A stretch of DNA of 64,000 nucleotides from an uncultured Oscillospiraceae bacterium. Lineage in GTDB: Bacteria; Bacillota; Clostridia; Oscillospirales; Oscillospiraceae. The notes below the pieces were generated by a model that worked only from the letters and a program-made list of their open reading frames with translations, made no database searches and had not been told where the DNA came from. The stretch spans positions 62,001-126,000 of the forward strand of contig CATKZP010000003.1 of the NCBI GenBank assembly GCA_949841355.1. Direction: 5' to 3'. Below, piece after piece: positions 32,472-41,537 of this stretch; positions within the stretch are counted from its first letter, which is position 1, and the number at the start of each line of letters is the position of its first letter. A program made the translations under genes and the position numbers.

Positions 32472-33695
32472 ATGAAAAAGCTCTTTGCAATGCTGTTGGC
32501 TGTGGCCATGGTGTTCAGCCTGGCCGCCTGCGGCGGCAATCCCAGCGGAGAGAACAGCCAGCCTCCGGTTAATGGCGGCAATGAGGAGAGTGCCGAGCCT
32601 TCCCAGGCTCCCTCTGAGGCCCCCAGTGAGGCGCTCCCCGCTCCCGGGTCCAACCCTGCCGACGACATCCCCGACACCATGACTTCCGCCGACAGCAAGT
32701 ATCAGGTAGCCTTCATCACCGATGTAGGCCAGTTGAAGGACAAGTCCTTCAACCAAGGCACTTTTGACGGCGTGAAGCTGTACGCCGCCGCCAACGGCAA
32801 GAGCTACAAGTACTACCAGCCCGCCAATGGCGACGCCGCCACTGACGACGACCGCTACGACGCCATGAAGGCCGCTGTTGAGGGCGGCGCCGAGGTAGTG
32901 GTGTGCGCCGGCTTTATGCAGGAGGCCGCGCTGAAGAAGGCTGCCGCTGAGTTCCCCGACGTGCCCTTCGTCTTTATCGACGGTTATCCCATCGGCTTGG
33001 ACAACGTGGCCGGCATCTCCTTCCAGGAGGAGCAGAGCGGCTATCTGGCCGGCTACGCCGTGGTGAAGGAAGGCTATGAGAAGCTGGGCTTCACCGGTGG
33101 CGGCGGTGGCCAGAACCCCGCTTGCTGCCGCTTTGGCTACGGCTTCGTGCAGGGTGCCAATGACGCCGCCAAGGAGCTGGGCAAGACCGTGGATATGAAC
33201 TACTCCTGGCAGTACGGCGCCAACTTCCAGGCTTCCCCCGAGCTGCAGACCATGATGAATGGCTGGTATTCCAACGGCACTGAGATCGTGTTTGCCTGCG
33301 GCGGTTCTATGTTCAACTCCGTGGTCGCCGCCGCCGCCGCCAACGACGGCCTGGTGGTGGGCGTGGATGTGGACCAGTCCGCCCAGTCCGACACCGTGGT
33401 GACCTCCGCCATGAAGGGCCTGGCCGCCTCCGTGCAGTGGGCCGTGGCCAAGGTGTATGACGGCACCTTCTCCGAGATCGGCGGCAAGGGCACCTCCCTG
33501 GGCGCCAAGGACGACGCCGTGGGCCTGCCTACCGCGACCTGGAGCCTGGAGAACTACACCATTGAGGAGTATGAGGCTCAGCTGGCCGACATGGCTTCCG
33601 ACAAGCTGGTGGTGGACAGCATGGTCGCTGAGGAGGACTTTGCCAAGCTGGCTGCGACTGAGTGGAGCAATGTGGCTCTGAACATTATTGAGTGA
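32472..33695 (+). CDS. BMP-family substrate-binding lipoprotein (nucleoside-type ABC importer)
   Basis: 407 residues. A lipoprotein signal (MKKLFAMLLAVAMVFSLAAC) ends in the lipobox LAAC, so the protein is membrane-anchored outside the cell. A Ser/Pro/Glu linker follows, then a BMP/PnrA-type domain (YQVAFITDVGQLKDKSFNQG, VVVCAGFMQEAALKKAA, VPFVFIDGYPI, GYLAGYAVVKEGY, IVFACGGSMFNSVV, GVDVDQS). The family binds purine and other nucleosides in Firmicutes and spirochaetes. ATG 32472 is favoured over ATG 32460, which lies on top of AAAGGA. A perfect terminator follows, so it can be made in excess over the ATPase and permeases. Confidence 0.92.
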   Translation: MKKLFAMLLAVAMVFSLAACGGNPSGENSQPPVNGGNEESAEPSQAPSEAPSEALPAPGSNPADDIPDTMTSADSKYQVAFITDVGQLKDKSFNQGTFDGVKLYAAANGKSYKYYQPANGDAATDDDRYDAMKAAVEGGAEVVVCAGFMQEAALKKAAAEFPDVPFVFIDGYPIGLDNVAGISFQEEQSGYLAGYAVVKEGYEKLGFTGGGGGQNPACCRFGYGFVQGANDAAKELGKTVDMNYSWQYGANFQASPELQTMMNGWYSNGTEIVFACGGSMFNSVVAAAAANDGLVVGVDVDQSAQSDTVVTSAMKGLAASVQWAVAKVYDGTFSEIGGKGTSLGAKDDAVGLPTATWSLENYTIEEYEAQLADMASDKLVVDSMVAEEDFAKLAATEWSNVALNIIE

Positions 33696-33715
33696 TTTGA
33701 GTTTATGAACTCTCA

Positions 33716-33749
33716 GCAGGCGGGACGCTGTGCGTCCCGCCTGCTTTTT
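33716..33749 (+). terminator. Intrinsic terminator after the BMP gene
   Basis: Perfect 13-bp stem GCAGGCGGGACGC (33716-33728) with its complement (33732-33744), TGT loop and TTTTT. Confidence 0.93.
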
Positions 33750-33771
33750 GTAGTATTGTGGAAGAAATCCC

Positions 33772-33800
33772 TTGTGTTTTTGTCAGAGATCAGGTATAAT
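33772..33800 (+). promoter_or_regulatory. SigA promoter for the ABC ATPase-permease operon
   Basis: TTGTGT (33772-33777), 17 nt, consensus TATAAT (33795-33800), about 57 nt before the ATPase start. Confidence 0.75.
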
Positions 33801-33856
33801 TGACATAATAGGGCTTTTCATGGAGCCCGGCATTGACATTTTAGACAGGAAGCGGG

Positions 33857-35416
33857 ATGAGGACGATGGAATCTGAGAACATCATTGAGATGCTCCACAT
33901 CACCAAGGAGTTTCCCGGTATCATTGCCAACGATGATATCACCCTCCAGCTCCGGCGGGGAGAGATCCACGCCCTCCTAGGGGAGAACGGGGCGGGGAAG
34001 TCCACGCTGATGAGCGTCCTTTTCGGCCTTTACCAGCCGGAAAAGGGAGTCATCAAGAAGAACGGCAAAGAGGTAAAAATCAACGATCCCAACGACGCCA
34101 CCGCCTTGGGCATCGGCATGGTTCACCAGCACTTCAAGCTCATTGAGGTGTTTACTGTGCTGGACAATATCATCCTGGGTGCGGAGACTACAAAAATGGG
34201 CTTTCTTCAGAAAAAGGAGGCCCGGGCCAAGGTGGAGGCTCTGTCGGAGCGCTATGGTCTAAAGGTGGACCTGAATGCCAGGGTGGAGGATATCACCGTG
34301 GGGATGCAGCAGCGGGTGGAGATTTTGAAAATGCTCTACCGGGACAATGAGATCCTCATTTTTGACGAGCCCACCGCCGTGCTCACCCCCCAGGAGATTG
34401 ATGAGCTGATGACGACCATGAAGGAGTTCGCCCGGGAGGGTAAGTCCATTCTGTTCATCTCCCACAAGCTCAACGAGATCATGGCGGTGTCCGACCGGGT
34501 GACGGTGCTGCGCAAGGGCAAGTACATCGGCACGGTGGACGCCAAGGATACGGATAAACAGTCCCTGTCCAATATGATGGTGGGCCGCCCGGTACAGCTG
34601 GAGGTGACCAAGGCCCCGGCTCAGCCAGGGGCGCCGGTGCTGGACGTGCGGGACCTGTGCGTTCCGTCCAAAAGCCACAAGAAGAACGCGGTAAATCACG
34701 TATCGTTCCAGGCCAGAGCGGGGGAGATCCTGTGCATTGCCGGCATCGACGGCAATGGCCAGACCGAGCTGATCCACGGCCTGACGGGGCTGGAGAAAAG
34801 CTCCGGCGGAGCCGTGACCCTGTGCGGGGAGGACATCTCCCACGCCTCCATCAAGCACCGGGGGCAGAAGATGAGCCACATCCCCGAGGACCGGCACAAG
34901 CATGGCCTGGTGCTGGACTTCTCGCTGGAGCAGAATCTGGTGCTCCAGCGATTCAATGAGAAGCGGTTCCAGACCCACGGTTTTATCAACCGCGCGGCGG
35001 TGCGGGAGTACGCCGGGCAGCTCATTGAGCAGTACGACGTGCGCTCCGGCCAGGGACCGGTGACCATGGCCCGCTCCATGTCCGGCGGCAACCAGCAGAA
35101 GGCTATCATTGCCCGGGAAGTGGACCGGGAGAAGCCGCTGATCGTAGCCGTGCAGCCCACCCGCGGCCTGGACGTGGGCGCCATTGAGTACATCCACGGC
35201 CAGTTGGTGGCGGAGCGGGACAAGGGCCGCGCCGTGCTGCTGGTGAGCCTGGAGCTGGATGAGGTGATGAGCCTATCCGACCGCATCCTGGTGATGTACG
35301 AGGGCGAGATTGTGGGCGAGCTGGACCCCAAGCAGACCACGGTGCAGGAGCTGGGCCTTTACATGGCCGGAGCCAAGCGGATGGATTTGACCCGGAAGGA
35401 GGGTGAGGGCGCGTGA
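33857..35416 (+). CDS. Nucleoside-type ABC importer, duplicated ATP-binding subunit
   Basis: 519 residues with two ATPase halves, as in the NupO/RbsA type. The first has Walker [22 protein letters not shown]-loop [14 protein letters not shown], signature [12 protein letters not shown] and Walker [13 protein letters not shown]. The second has a degenerate Walker [12 protein letters not shown], without the lysine, but keeps [14 protein letters not shown] and a Walker B-like [15 protein letters not shown]; this asymmetry is normal for the family. ATG 33857 with AGGA is used; ATG 33866 is an alternative. It overlaps the first permease start (GTGA). Confidence 0.94.
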   Translation: MRTMESENIIEMLHITKEFPGIIANDDITLQLRRGEIHALLGENGAGKSTLMSVLFGLYQPEKGVIKKNGKEVKINDPNDATALGIGMVHQHFKLIEVFTVLDNIILGAETTKMGFLQKKEARAKVEALSERYGLKVDLNARVEDITVGMQQRVEILKMLYRDNEILIFDEPTAVLTPQEIDELMTTMKEFAREGKSILFISHKLNEIMAVSDRVTVLRKGKYIGTVDAKDTDKQSLSNMMVGRPVQLEVTKAPAQPGAPVLDVRDLCVPSKSHKKNAVNHVSFQARAGEILCIAGIDGNGQTELIHGLTGLEKSSGGAVTLCGEDISHASIKHRGQKMSHIPEDRHKHGLVLDFSLEQNLVLQRFNEKRFQTHGFINRAAVREYAGQLIEQYDVRSGQGPVTMARSMSGGNQQKAIIAREVDREKPLIVAVQPTRGLDVGAIEYIHGQLVAERDKGRAVLLVSLELDEVMSLSDRILVMYEGEIVGELDPKQTTVQELGLYMAGAKRMDLTRKEGEGA

Positions 35417-36696
35417 AAGCTCAAGGCAGGACTTTGCTGCAAAAAGACGGGACTAAGACGGTTCTGGCGTCCCTGCTCTCTATCGCTGTCGGTTTGGCTG
35501 TGGGCAGCTTGCTGGTGCTGCTGGTGGGCCTGTTCAGCGACAACCTGGGCTTGGCAAGCGCCTGGGAGGGCATCCGGCTGATTTTCTTCGGAATTCTCAA
35601 CACCGGTCGGAACGCGACAGGCAGCTTGACCTGGGGCTTCAACTCCCAGAGCATCGGCAATATGCTCTTCCGGGCCACACCGCTGATTCTCACCGGCCTG
35701 TCGGTGTCGGTGGCCTTTAAGACGGGCCTGTTCAATATCGGCGCGCCGGGCCAGTACCTAATGGGGACGATGGCCACCCTGGCCATTGCCCTGGGCATTC
35801 CCTCCACCGCGATGCCCGGCCCGGTGATTTGGCTGCTGGCCTTCTTGGGGGGAGCCTTGGCGGGGGCCCTGTGGGGCTGCATCCCGGGGCTGGTGAAGGC
35901 GTTGCTCAACATCAACGAGGTGCTGGCCTGTATTATGACCAACTGGATCGCCGCCAACCTGGTGACCTGGTTCTTTGACGCCACCAAAGTGTTTCAAAAC
36001 ACGGTGGAGAATACCAAGAGCAGCTATGTCTACAAGACCGCCTACGGCAAAACCCTGGTGGACGGCGCGTGGACCTATGTAGACGGAAACGGCGTACAGA
36101 CTGCCAAGTTGGGGCTGGATAAAATTTTCTCCGGCTCCCAGGTTAATGCGGGCATACTCGTCGCCATACTCATCGCCATTGGCGTGTATATCCTCATGAC
36201 CAAGACCACCTTGGGCTATCAGCTCAAAGCCTGCGGTGCCAACCGCCATGCCGCCCGGTACGCGGGCATCAACGATAAGCGGAACATTGTGCTGTCCATG
36301 GCCATTGCCGGGGCTCTGTCCGGCGCGGCGGCGGCGCTGTACTACCTGTCCGGCAATACGGAATTCTACTGGCACACCTATCAAGCCTTGCCCGCCACCG
36401 GTTTTAACGGCATTCCTGTGGCTCTGCTGGCGGCCAACAATCCCATCGGCGTGATTTTCACGGGCTGCTTTATGTCCATGCTGAACATTGTGGGTTTGCA
36501 GCTGACCAACCTGACGGCCTATAACGAGTTTATCACCGACGTTATTATCTCCGTCATCGTCTACCTCAGCGCGTTCTCTCTGCTCATTAAAATGATGCTC
36601 AGCGCCCGCAGAAAGGACAAGCCGGCAGCGGACAAACGGGAGCAGGACAAGCCCGCAGAGGAAGTTTCTGTTGAGAAGGGAGGGGAGCAGGCATGA
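35413..36696 (+). CDS. Nucleoside-type ABC importer permease, first subunit
   Basis: 427 residues from GTG 35413. It is an integral membrane protein of the BPD_transp_2 family with about ten hydrophobic helices. Recognisable blocks are the membrane core FKTGLFNIGAPGQYLMGTMA, LLNINEVLACIMTNWIAANL, TTLGYQLKACGANRHAARYA and AINDKRN-like AGINDKRNIVLSMAIAGALS. An extended soluble loop (about residues 195-240) is unusual but known in this family. The charged C terminus (AARRKDKPAADKREQDKPAE-like) is cytosolic. It is translationally coupled to both neighbours. Confidence 0.93.
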   Translation: MKAQGRTLLQKDGTKTVLASLLSIAVGLAVGSLLVLLVGLFSDNLGLASAWEGIRLIFFGILNTGRNATGSLTWGFNSQSIGNMLFRATPLILTGLSVSVAFKTGLFNIGAPGQYLMGTMATLAIALGIPSTAMPGPVIWLLAFLGGALAGALWGCIPGLVKALLNINEVLACIMTNWIAANLVTWFFDATKVFQNTVENTKSSYVYKTAYGKTLVDGAWTYVDGNGVQTAKLGLDKIFSGSQVNAGILVAILIAIGVYILMTKTTLGYQLKACGANRHAARYAGINDKRNIVLSMAIAGALSGAAAALYYLSGNTEFYWHTYQALPATGFNGIPVALLAANNPIGVIFTGCFMSMLNIVGLQLTNLTAYNEFITDVIISVIVYLSAFSLLIKMMLSARRKDKPAADKREQDKPAEEVSVEKGGEQA

Positions 36697-37724
36697 CGTT
36701 TCTGATCCAACAGACGCTGATCTACGCGATTCCGCTGATGATCGTGGCGCTGGCGGGTGTATTCGCTGAACGTAGCGGCATCATCAACCTGGCGCTGGAG
36801 GGCATCATGATTTTCGGCGCTTTTGTGGGCGTTCTATTTGTGAACATTTTGCAGGGTGTTCCGTTTTTCCACGATGCCTTTGCGTCAAAAAGCTGGCTCA
36901 CGCTCCAAGGGCTGGAATTGCTGGCCATGTTGGCGGCGGCGGTGCTAGGGGCGGTGTTTTCCCTGCTGCTGTCCTTCGCCTCGGTGAACCTGAGGGCCGA
37001 CCAGACCATCGGCGGCACGGCGCTGAACCTGATGGCTCCGGCGCTGGTCCTCTTCCTCATCCGAATCATCGCCAACCAGAACACTTTGGGCATGGCTGAG
37101 GGGGACGCCGCCAGTTGGTTTATGATTAAAAAGAGTACCTTCGGCATCGACCGGAAAACCGACCTGGGTTTCTTGGGGGAGACCTTTGTGAATAAGGTGT
37201 ACCTAGCGACCTATGTGTGTATCCTTCTGTTTGTGGTGTTGTCCATTCTGCTCTACAAGACCAAATTTGGCCTGCGGCTGCGCTCCTGCGGCGAAAATCC
37301 CCAGGCGGCCGATTCCCTGGGCATCAACGTCTATAAGATGCGCTATGCCGGCACCACCATCTCCGGTGCGCTGGCGGGCATGGGCGGCTTTGTGTACGCC
37401 CTGACCACCGCTAACTGTGCGTCCACTGGTGATGTGGCGGGCTTTGGATTCCTGGCCTTGGCCGTGATGATTTTCGGCAACTGGAAGCCGCTGAACATTG
37501 CCGGGTCGGCGCTGCTGTTCGGCCTGTTTAAATGCATTGCCGCCTCCTATGACTCCATCGACATCAACGGGGACGGTATCTGTATGCTGGCCAAAGCGCC
37601 GATCAGCAGTCACGTTTACCGGATGCTGCCCTATCTCATCACCCTGGTAGTGCTGGCATTCACCTCCAAGAAGTCCCGCGCCCCCAAGGCGGAGGGTATT
37701 CCCTACGACAAGGGCCAGCGTTGA
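36693..37724 (+). CDS. Nucleoside-type ABC importer permease, second subunit
   Basis: 343 residues, multi-helix BPD_transp_2 protein, the partner of the first permease. Conserved segments are PLMIVALAGVFAERSGIINL (the IINLALEG motif continues it), SFASVNLRADQTIGGTALNL and the coupling-loop type TKFGLRLRSCGENPQAADSL. It overlaps the previous permease by 4 nt (ATGA) and closes the operon, followed by a strong terminator. With the BMP protein and ATPase this makes a complete importer; adjacent deoC suggests a deoxynucleoside or nucleoside substrate. Confidence 0.93.
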   Translation: MTFLIQQTLIYAIPLMIVALAGVFAERSGIINLALEGIMIFGAFVGVLFVNILQGVPFFHDAFASKSWLTLQGLELLAMLAAAVLGAVFSLLLSFASVNLRADQTIGGTALNLMAPALVLFLIRIIANQNTLGMAEGDAASWFMIKKSTFGIDRKTDLGFLGETFVNKVYLATYVCILLFVVLSILLYKTKFGLRLRSCGENPQAADSLGINVYKMRYAGTTISGALAGMGGFVYALTTANCASTGDVAGFGFLALAVMIFGNWKPLNIAGSALLFGLFKCIAASYDSIDINGDGICMLAKAPISSHVYRMLPYLITLVVLAFTSKKSRAPKAEGIPYDKGQR

Positions 37725-37745
37725 GCGGGCCCCGCCATCAAAACG

Positions 37746-37782
37746 AAAGCAGCCCGCCGGATGTGTTCCGGCGGGCTGCTTT
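37746..37782. terminator. Bidirectional terminator between convergent operons
   Basis: 16-bp perfect stem AAAGCAGCCCGCCGGA (37746-37761) with its complement (37767-37782), 5-nt loop; T-run on the right, A-run on the left. It serves the importer operon and the opposing CmpB gene. Confidence 0.93.
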
Positions 37783-37796
37783 TTAGGGAGACGAAT

Positions 37797-38618
37797 TCAG
37801 CGCTTAGCGCGGGATTTCAGCGCGTTTTTGTACCGGACCAGCTCCTCCTTGGCCAGCGCGGCGGCGGCAAGGATGTCCTCATGGCTGACAGAGTACTTCT
37901 GGCTGACCTTCAGCGAACCGTAGATGTGGCGGAAACGGCGGCTGTATTTTTCCAGCTGAGCCACCTGGTCGCTGTACCGCTGGCGCAGGGCGGCGGCGCT
38001 GTCCTCCAGTTTGTTGCCCAGTTCCGCTTTGCCCAGGGCCACCTGGAGCTGGAGCTCCTGCCCCAGCTGGGTAACGCCTACCACCAGCTTGGATACCAGG
38101 GCCAGGTTCTGGATGGTGAGGACCGCGTCTACTGACAGCAGGGCCAGAAACGCGCCGCACAGCATGAATTCCAGCCACACGGGCAAGTTTTCCACCAGCT
38201 CCTGGATGGGTGGATGGATGAAAAAGATCACGATGTAGGACAGTACGCCCCAGGTGAGGGCCACCCACAGACACACCCGCCCCTTGAGATTGAGCCGAAA
38301 ATTAGAGTAATCCCAGTATTTCACGTGGGTGGTGACCTCCAGAACCCAGGCCACGAAATATTCCCAGGAGGTCATGACGACCACAGCCACCACATAAAAG
38401 AGGACCAGGTTTTGTTTTAAGGGGGTGAAGAACAGGATCATCAGCGTCACGCCGCCGCCGTAGATGGGGCAGATGGGCCCATAAAGGAATCCGCGGGCCA
38501 CCAGGCGGCGCTCAACGATGGAGCAGTAGCAGGTCTCCATCACCCAGCCCAAAAAAGAGTACAGAATAAAGTAGAGAAATAGATTGGAAAGCGGAAAGCC
38601 CATGAAGTTCACTGGCAT
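37797..38618 (-). CDS. CmpB-type putative ABC transporter permease (PF06541-like membrane protein)
   Basis: 273 residues. The N-terminal 170 residues hold about five membrane helices with the family blocks YFILYSFLGWVMETCYCSI and RGFLYGPICPIYGGGV, and YWDYSNFRLNLKGRVCL. The last 100 residues are a soluble, coiled-coil-like helical region (LGQELQLQVALGKAELGNKL). Despite the family name, no ATPase partner is adjacent and a transport role is unproven. The start is given as ATG 38618; GTG 38612 or ATG 38603 are possible. It overlaps the DUF4364 gene by 10 nt. Confidence 0.85.
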   Translation of the reverse strand: MPVNFMGFPLSNLFLYFILYSFLGWVMETCYCSIVERRLVARGFLYGPICPIYGGGVTLMILFFTPLKQNLVLFYVVAVVVMTSWEYFVAWVLEVTTHVKYWDYSNFRLNLKGRVCLWVALTWGVLSYIVIFFIHPPIQELVENLPVWLEFMLCGAFLALLSVDAVLTIQNLALVSKLVVGVTQLGQELQLQVALGKAELGNKLEDSAAALRQRYSDQVAQLEKYSRRFRHIYGSLKVSQKYSVSHEDILAAAALAKEELVRYKNALKSRAKR

Positions 38619-39148
38619 TCCCTCCCCTCGCCGTCTGTCAGCAGTACGCCCAGCAATCCGTTATACACCCGGTCCGGATGGGCCAAGAAGCCGTCGGCAA
38701 TGCGCTGGGCGTCCTCTCGGGTGGGGGAGAGCAGGGTGAGGGAGAACAGGCTTCCCTGATCGTCGTCCATGGACAGGCACACGTCAAAGCCCTGAGACTG
38801 CTCCGCCACCTGGGCCCGCACCTGGGCTTTGCGCTTCAAAGCCTGGTTGAGGGGAGCCAGCCGGCGGTCACACCGCTGGCGGATGACAGGGGAGAGGCTG
38901 CTCTCACCTGCGGCGCAGGCCCGGCGGCCCTTGTCCGTGACAGCGTATAGCTCGCCGTTCTGCTCCAGGTGGCCGCTGTCCGTCAGCTCGGCGGCGGCCT
39001 CTGCAAACTGAAAATAGTCCACGCCATTGTCACACATGGACAGGTCGGTGAGCGTGTCAAAATCAATGGGCGCGGCCACGCGGTCCATAATGTAGAGGAT
39101 CAAAAGTTTGATGTCCAGCTTGTCGTGGATGAACCCAAATCTGGCCAT
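38609..39148 (-). CDS. DUF4364 family protein (winged-helix-like)
   Basis: 179 residues from ATG 39148 with AAAGGAGGG upstream. The sequence MARFGFIHDKLDIKLLILYI, then a winged-helix-like region (DFDTLTDLSMCDNGVDYFQF, GHLEQNGELYAVTDKGR), matches DUF4364, a conserved Clostridial protein of unknown role that resembles a DNA-binding regulator. A second half (CLSMDDDQGSLFSLTLLSPT) is probably an effector or dimer domain. It shares a promoter and a 10-nt overlap with the CmpB-type gene. Confidence 0.85.
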   Translation of the reverse strand: MARFGFIHDKLDIKLLILYIMDRVAAPIDFDTLTDLSMCDNGVDYFQFAEAAAELTDSGHLEQNGELYAVTDKGRRACAAGESSLSPVIRQRCDRRLAPLNQALKRKAQVRAQVAEQSQGFDVCLSMDDDQGSLFSLTLLSPTREDAQRIADGFLAHPDRVYNGLLGVLLTDGEGRECQ

Positions 39149-39183
39149 AGCGGTCCCTCCTTTTTCCATCCGGCGTACCTGAC

Positions 39184-39212
39184 ATTATAGCGGATTGCGG
39201 GGTGGATGGCAA
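39184..39212 (-). promoter_or_regulatory. SigA promoter for DUF4364 and the CmpB-type gene
   Basis: On the minus strand TTGCCA (39207-39212), 17 nt, consensus TATAAT (39184-39189), about 36 nt before ATG 39148. Confidence 0.78.
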
Positions 39213-39227
39213 GGGGAGATTTGACGC

Positions 39228-39779
39228 TCAGCTCCGAGTGACCAGGGCCTGGTAGAGCTGGACCATATAGGCCCAGGTGGAGCGATTCAGGGTGCCGGTA
39301 ACGGGCAGGCCGGCCAGGCGCTGAACCTCCTGAAGATTCTTATAGGTCTCGCCGTCATTGCAGCAGTTAATCTGGCAGGGGCTGAAATTGCTCATCACCT
39401 TGGTGAGGGAGCCGAACATGGCCTGAACGATGCGCAGCACCTCGCACTCCTGGCCCTCCACGGCAGTGTAGGTGCCGTTGGGCAGTACGTTGAGGGCAGG
39501 CGGGAAGCCGTACATCAGCTCCGTGTGAACATAGGCGTCCCGGATGGCGTTCCAGGTGGTCAAATCCACCACACCGGTGACGGGCAAGCCCTTTTCCCGC
39601 TGGAACACCATGACGGCCTCCAGAGTGCGCTCGCCAAAGATGCCGTCCACCGCCAGACGGGTGAGGACGTCGTTGTGAATGGCCAGCTGATTGAGCATGT
39701 ATTGGAGAGAGCGGATGGGCTGACTGTTGCGCTCCTCTCCGAAGGGTGGGACAATATTCGCGGGTGCGTTGGTATTCAT
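39228..39779 (-). CDS. Protein with two peptidoglycan-binding domains
   Basis: 183 residues. Two PG_binding_1 domains are seen: residues about 21-85 (QPIRSLQYMLNQLAIHNDVL, LAVDGIFGERTLEAVMVFQR, GLPVTGVVDLTTWNAI) and about 112-175 (EVLRIVQAMFGSL, LPVTGTLNRSTWAYMV). There is no signal peptide (MNTNAPANIVPPFGEERN). It is the last gene of a three-gene minus-strand operon with a SpoIID-like protein, 17 nt downstream of it. Lack of an export signal suggests action inside the mother cell or spore rather than in the vegetative wall. Confidence 0.85.
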   Translation of the reverse strand: MNTNAPANIVPPFGEERNSQPIRSLQYMLNQLAIHNDVLTRLAVDGIFGERTLEAVMVFQREKGLPVTGVVDLTTWNAIRDAYVHTELMYGFPPALNVLPNGTYTAVEGQECEVLRIVQAMFGSLTKVMSNFSPCQINCCNDGETYKNLQEVQRLAGLPVTGTLNRSTWAYMVQLYQALVTRS

Positions 39780-39796
39780 AGCAGTTTCCCTTCCTT

Positions 39797-40981
39797 TCAG
39801 GTGTCCGTACTTCCAAGGCTGAGGTTGTAGCCGGGGAACTGGCCCGACATGACCCGCTGCTCAATCTGCTTCGGGGTGGTGGGCAGTCCGGCTCCGGCCA
39901 GGGCGGTGCGGGCGATACCCAGATACTCGTCGTAAATGCCCTGCCAGGTGGCCTGGTCCACCACGCCGGTGACAGGCAGGCCCAGGCGGCTCTGAACGGC
40001 GTTGACGGCGGCGGTGGTCCGGGGGCCGAAGATGCCGTCGATGGTTAGCACGGGCACAGCAGGAGAGAACTGTCCAATGATCGAGATGAAATACTGCAAG
40101 GCGGATACTGCCACGCCGGTGCTGCCCTCCCGGAGGGTGACGCCGGGAGCGGGGCCCTGTACTTGGGTAAAGGGCTGGCCCTCGCTGACCAGTTCGGCCA
40201 GATTGGTGACCGCTACGTAGAGGGATACCAGCTTATACCAGGTGCCCTGGCCCACAAGGCCGTCGGGGGTCAGGTTAAAGATGCGCTGGAACTGCTTCAC
40301 CGACTCCTCAGTCTGGGCGCCAAACACGCCGTCCACCGGGCTGACTCGGGGGATGGCGGGATAATTGCGGGAGATACGATTGAGCATCACCTGGAGCACG
40401 GTGACGTAATTGCCGGAGGAGCCGGTCTGAAGCGGGTAGCCGGGGTAGGAATAAGCGATGTTTCGAATGGGAGCGTTGGATACCAACTCAATGTCATTGC
40501 CATAGTAGCGGCGCAGGATATCCATGGTGCCGAGGCCCTGGCGGGCCAGCGCCTCGCTGCCCCACTGGGAGAGCCCGTCGCAGGTGACGGTGGTGCCGTT
40601 GCAGAATTTGGCGGACAGGGGTTCCACGGAGCCCTTGCGCCGGATGTAGGTGGTGAACAGCTCATCCACCAAATTGTCCACATTTTCAAAAGTGCTCCTG
40701 CCCTTGATGAATTTCTGGTCGTTCATGGTGGAGCCGGTGATGTCAAAGTCATAGCCCCGGCTGGGATAGAATTCGGTGTAAATTCGGTTGAGGGCGAAGG
40801 AAATCTGCGCCAGGATGTTGGCCCGCAGAGCGGCCTCTGGCCAGGTGGGGTAGATTTCGCTGGAGGCCACGTTTTTGATGTAGTCGGAGAAAGGGACCGT
40901 CACGTTTTCCGCCCATTGGTTGGCGGGCCCGGTATGGACGGTGATGGTCTGGGGTATGTAGGGCGTAACTGTAATAGGCAT
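39797..40981 (-). CDS. SpoIID/LytB-domain protein with two peptidoglycan-binding domains
   Basis: 394 residues. The N-terminal ~190 residues fit a SpoIID domain: YIKNVASSEIYPTWPEAALR contains the catalytic-type Glu, and CDGLSQWGSEALARQGLGTM is the typical C-terminal block. Two PG_binding_1 domains follow (about 195-255, VSPVDGVFGAQTEESVKQFQ; about 285-345, LTIDGIFGPRTTAAVNAVQS). SpoIID is a lytic transglycosylase that removes peptidoglycan during engulfment. Unlike SpoIID, no signal peptide or membrane anchor is seen (MPITVTPYIPQTITVHTG). AAGGAGG precedes the ATG. Confidence 0.82.
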   Translation of the reverse strand: MPITVTPYIPQTITVHTGPANQWAENVTVPFSDYIKNVASSEIYPTWPEAALRANILAQISFALNRIYTEFYPSRGYDFDITGSTMNDQKFIKGRSTFENVDNLVDELFTTYIRRKGSVEPLSAKFCNGTTVTCDGLSQWGSEALARQGLGTMDILRRYYGNDIELVSNAPIRNIAYSYPGYPLQTGSSGNYVTVLQVMLNRISRNYPAIPRVSPVDGVFGAQTEESVKQFQRIFNLTPDGLVGQGTWYKLVSLYVAVTNLAELVSEGQPFTQVQGPAPGVTLREGSTGVAVSALQYFISIIGQFSPAVPVLTIDGIFGPRTTAAVNAVQSRLGLPVTGVVDQATWQGIYDEYLGIARTALAGAGLPTTPKQIEQRVMSGQFPGYNLSLGSTDT

Positions 40982-41011
40982 AGGGACCTCCTTATTGGCG
41001 GCTGGGCTGGG

Positions 41012-41401
41012 TCACAGGGGTTGGGGAGTGACAACCACCGGCTCGGCGGTGATGTCGTCTCCGGAGGGCTGAGGCAGGGGGACGAGGGGGACGTTCTGCA
41101 CTGTCTCCACCCCGGGGAACACCTGGAGCTTCTCAAACGTGGCCAGATAGTATTCCGGATGCTCCACCACCAGGGAATAGTCATAGAAGGGGGCCGCGCC
41201 GCCAGGGGATTCGCTGAGGGACTGGTCGGGGGCGTCCAGCTGGAAGGGCTGGGTACCCCCGCTTTCGTCGGTGGTTTGGATGGAAAACACCTTGCGGCGG
41301 CCGTCCTCATCGGGGGCAGAGATGATAACGGTGGCGCCGGAGACGGGCAGCTGGGCCTTTGAAGTGAAAACGCGCACAACTAGGGAGCCGGTTTGGGGCA
41401 T
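41012..41401 (-). CDS. Carboxypeptidase-regulatory-like (Ig-fold) small protein
   Basis: 129 residues from ATG 41401 with AAGGAGGAG 6 nt upstream. SLVVRVFTSKAQLPVSGATV and YDYSLVVEHPEYYLATFEKL resemble a Cna-B/carboxypeptidase-regulatory beta-sandwich, which usually acts as a scaffold. There is no signal peptide. The C terminus is proline-rich (PLVPLPQPSGDD). It is the first gene of the operon with the SpoIID-like and PG-binding proteins; a structural role in the same process is an inference. Confidence 0.75.
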   Translation of the reverse strand: MPQTGSLVVRVFTSKAQLPVSGATVIISAPDEDGRRKVFSIQTTDESGGTQPFQLDAPDQSLSESPGGAAPFYDYSLVVEHPEYYLATFEKLQVFPGVETVQNVPLVPLPQPSGDDITAEPVVVTPQPL

Positions 41402-41431
41402 GGACAACTCCTCCTTATCAGAATTTAATCC

Positions 41432-41459
41432 AGTATATGCGCCGGGCGAAAAATTGTGA
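41432..41459 (-). promoter_or_regulatory. Possible SigE-like promoter of the SpoIID-like operon
   Basis: On the minus strand CATATACT (41432-41439) matches the mother-cell SigE -10 pattern at 7 of 8 positions, with TCACAAT (41453-41459) 13 nt upstream as a weak -35. Located 31 nt before ATG 41401. No SigA promoter was seen in this gap on this strand. Confidence 0.35.
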
Positions 41460-41476
41460 ATCTGCCGCTCAGCGGT

Positions 41477-41505
41477 TTGACAAGAGGATGGATTTGAGGT
41501 AGAAT
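41477..41505 (+). promoter_or_regulatory. SigA promoter for rex
   Basis: TTGACA (41477-41482), 17 nt, TAGAAT (41500-41505), about 33 nt before ATG 41538. Confidence 0.8.
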
Positions 41506-41537
41506 AGGAAAAAGTTTTGAGCAAGGAACGGTTGCGC

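Noticed and set aside
38318-38333. Second parS-like site
   Set aside because: TATTTCACGTGGGTGG keeps only one half of the palindrome, so it does not meet the parS consensus.
40900-41379. Minus-strand proline/serine-rich frame overlapping the Ig-like gene
   Set aside because: Shadow of the overlapping genes; the frame used has a good ribosome binding site and a plausible fold.
41450-41465. Rex operator at the rex promoter
   Set aside because: Only a single TTGTGAA half-site is present, with no matching inverted TTCACAA at the required spacing.
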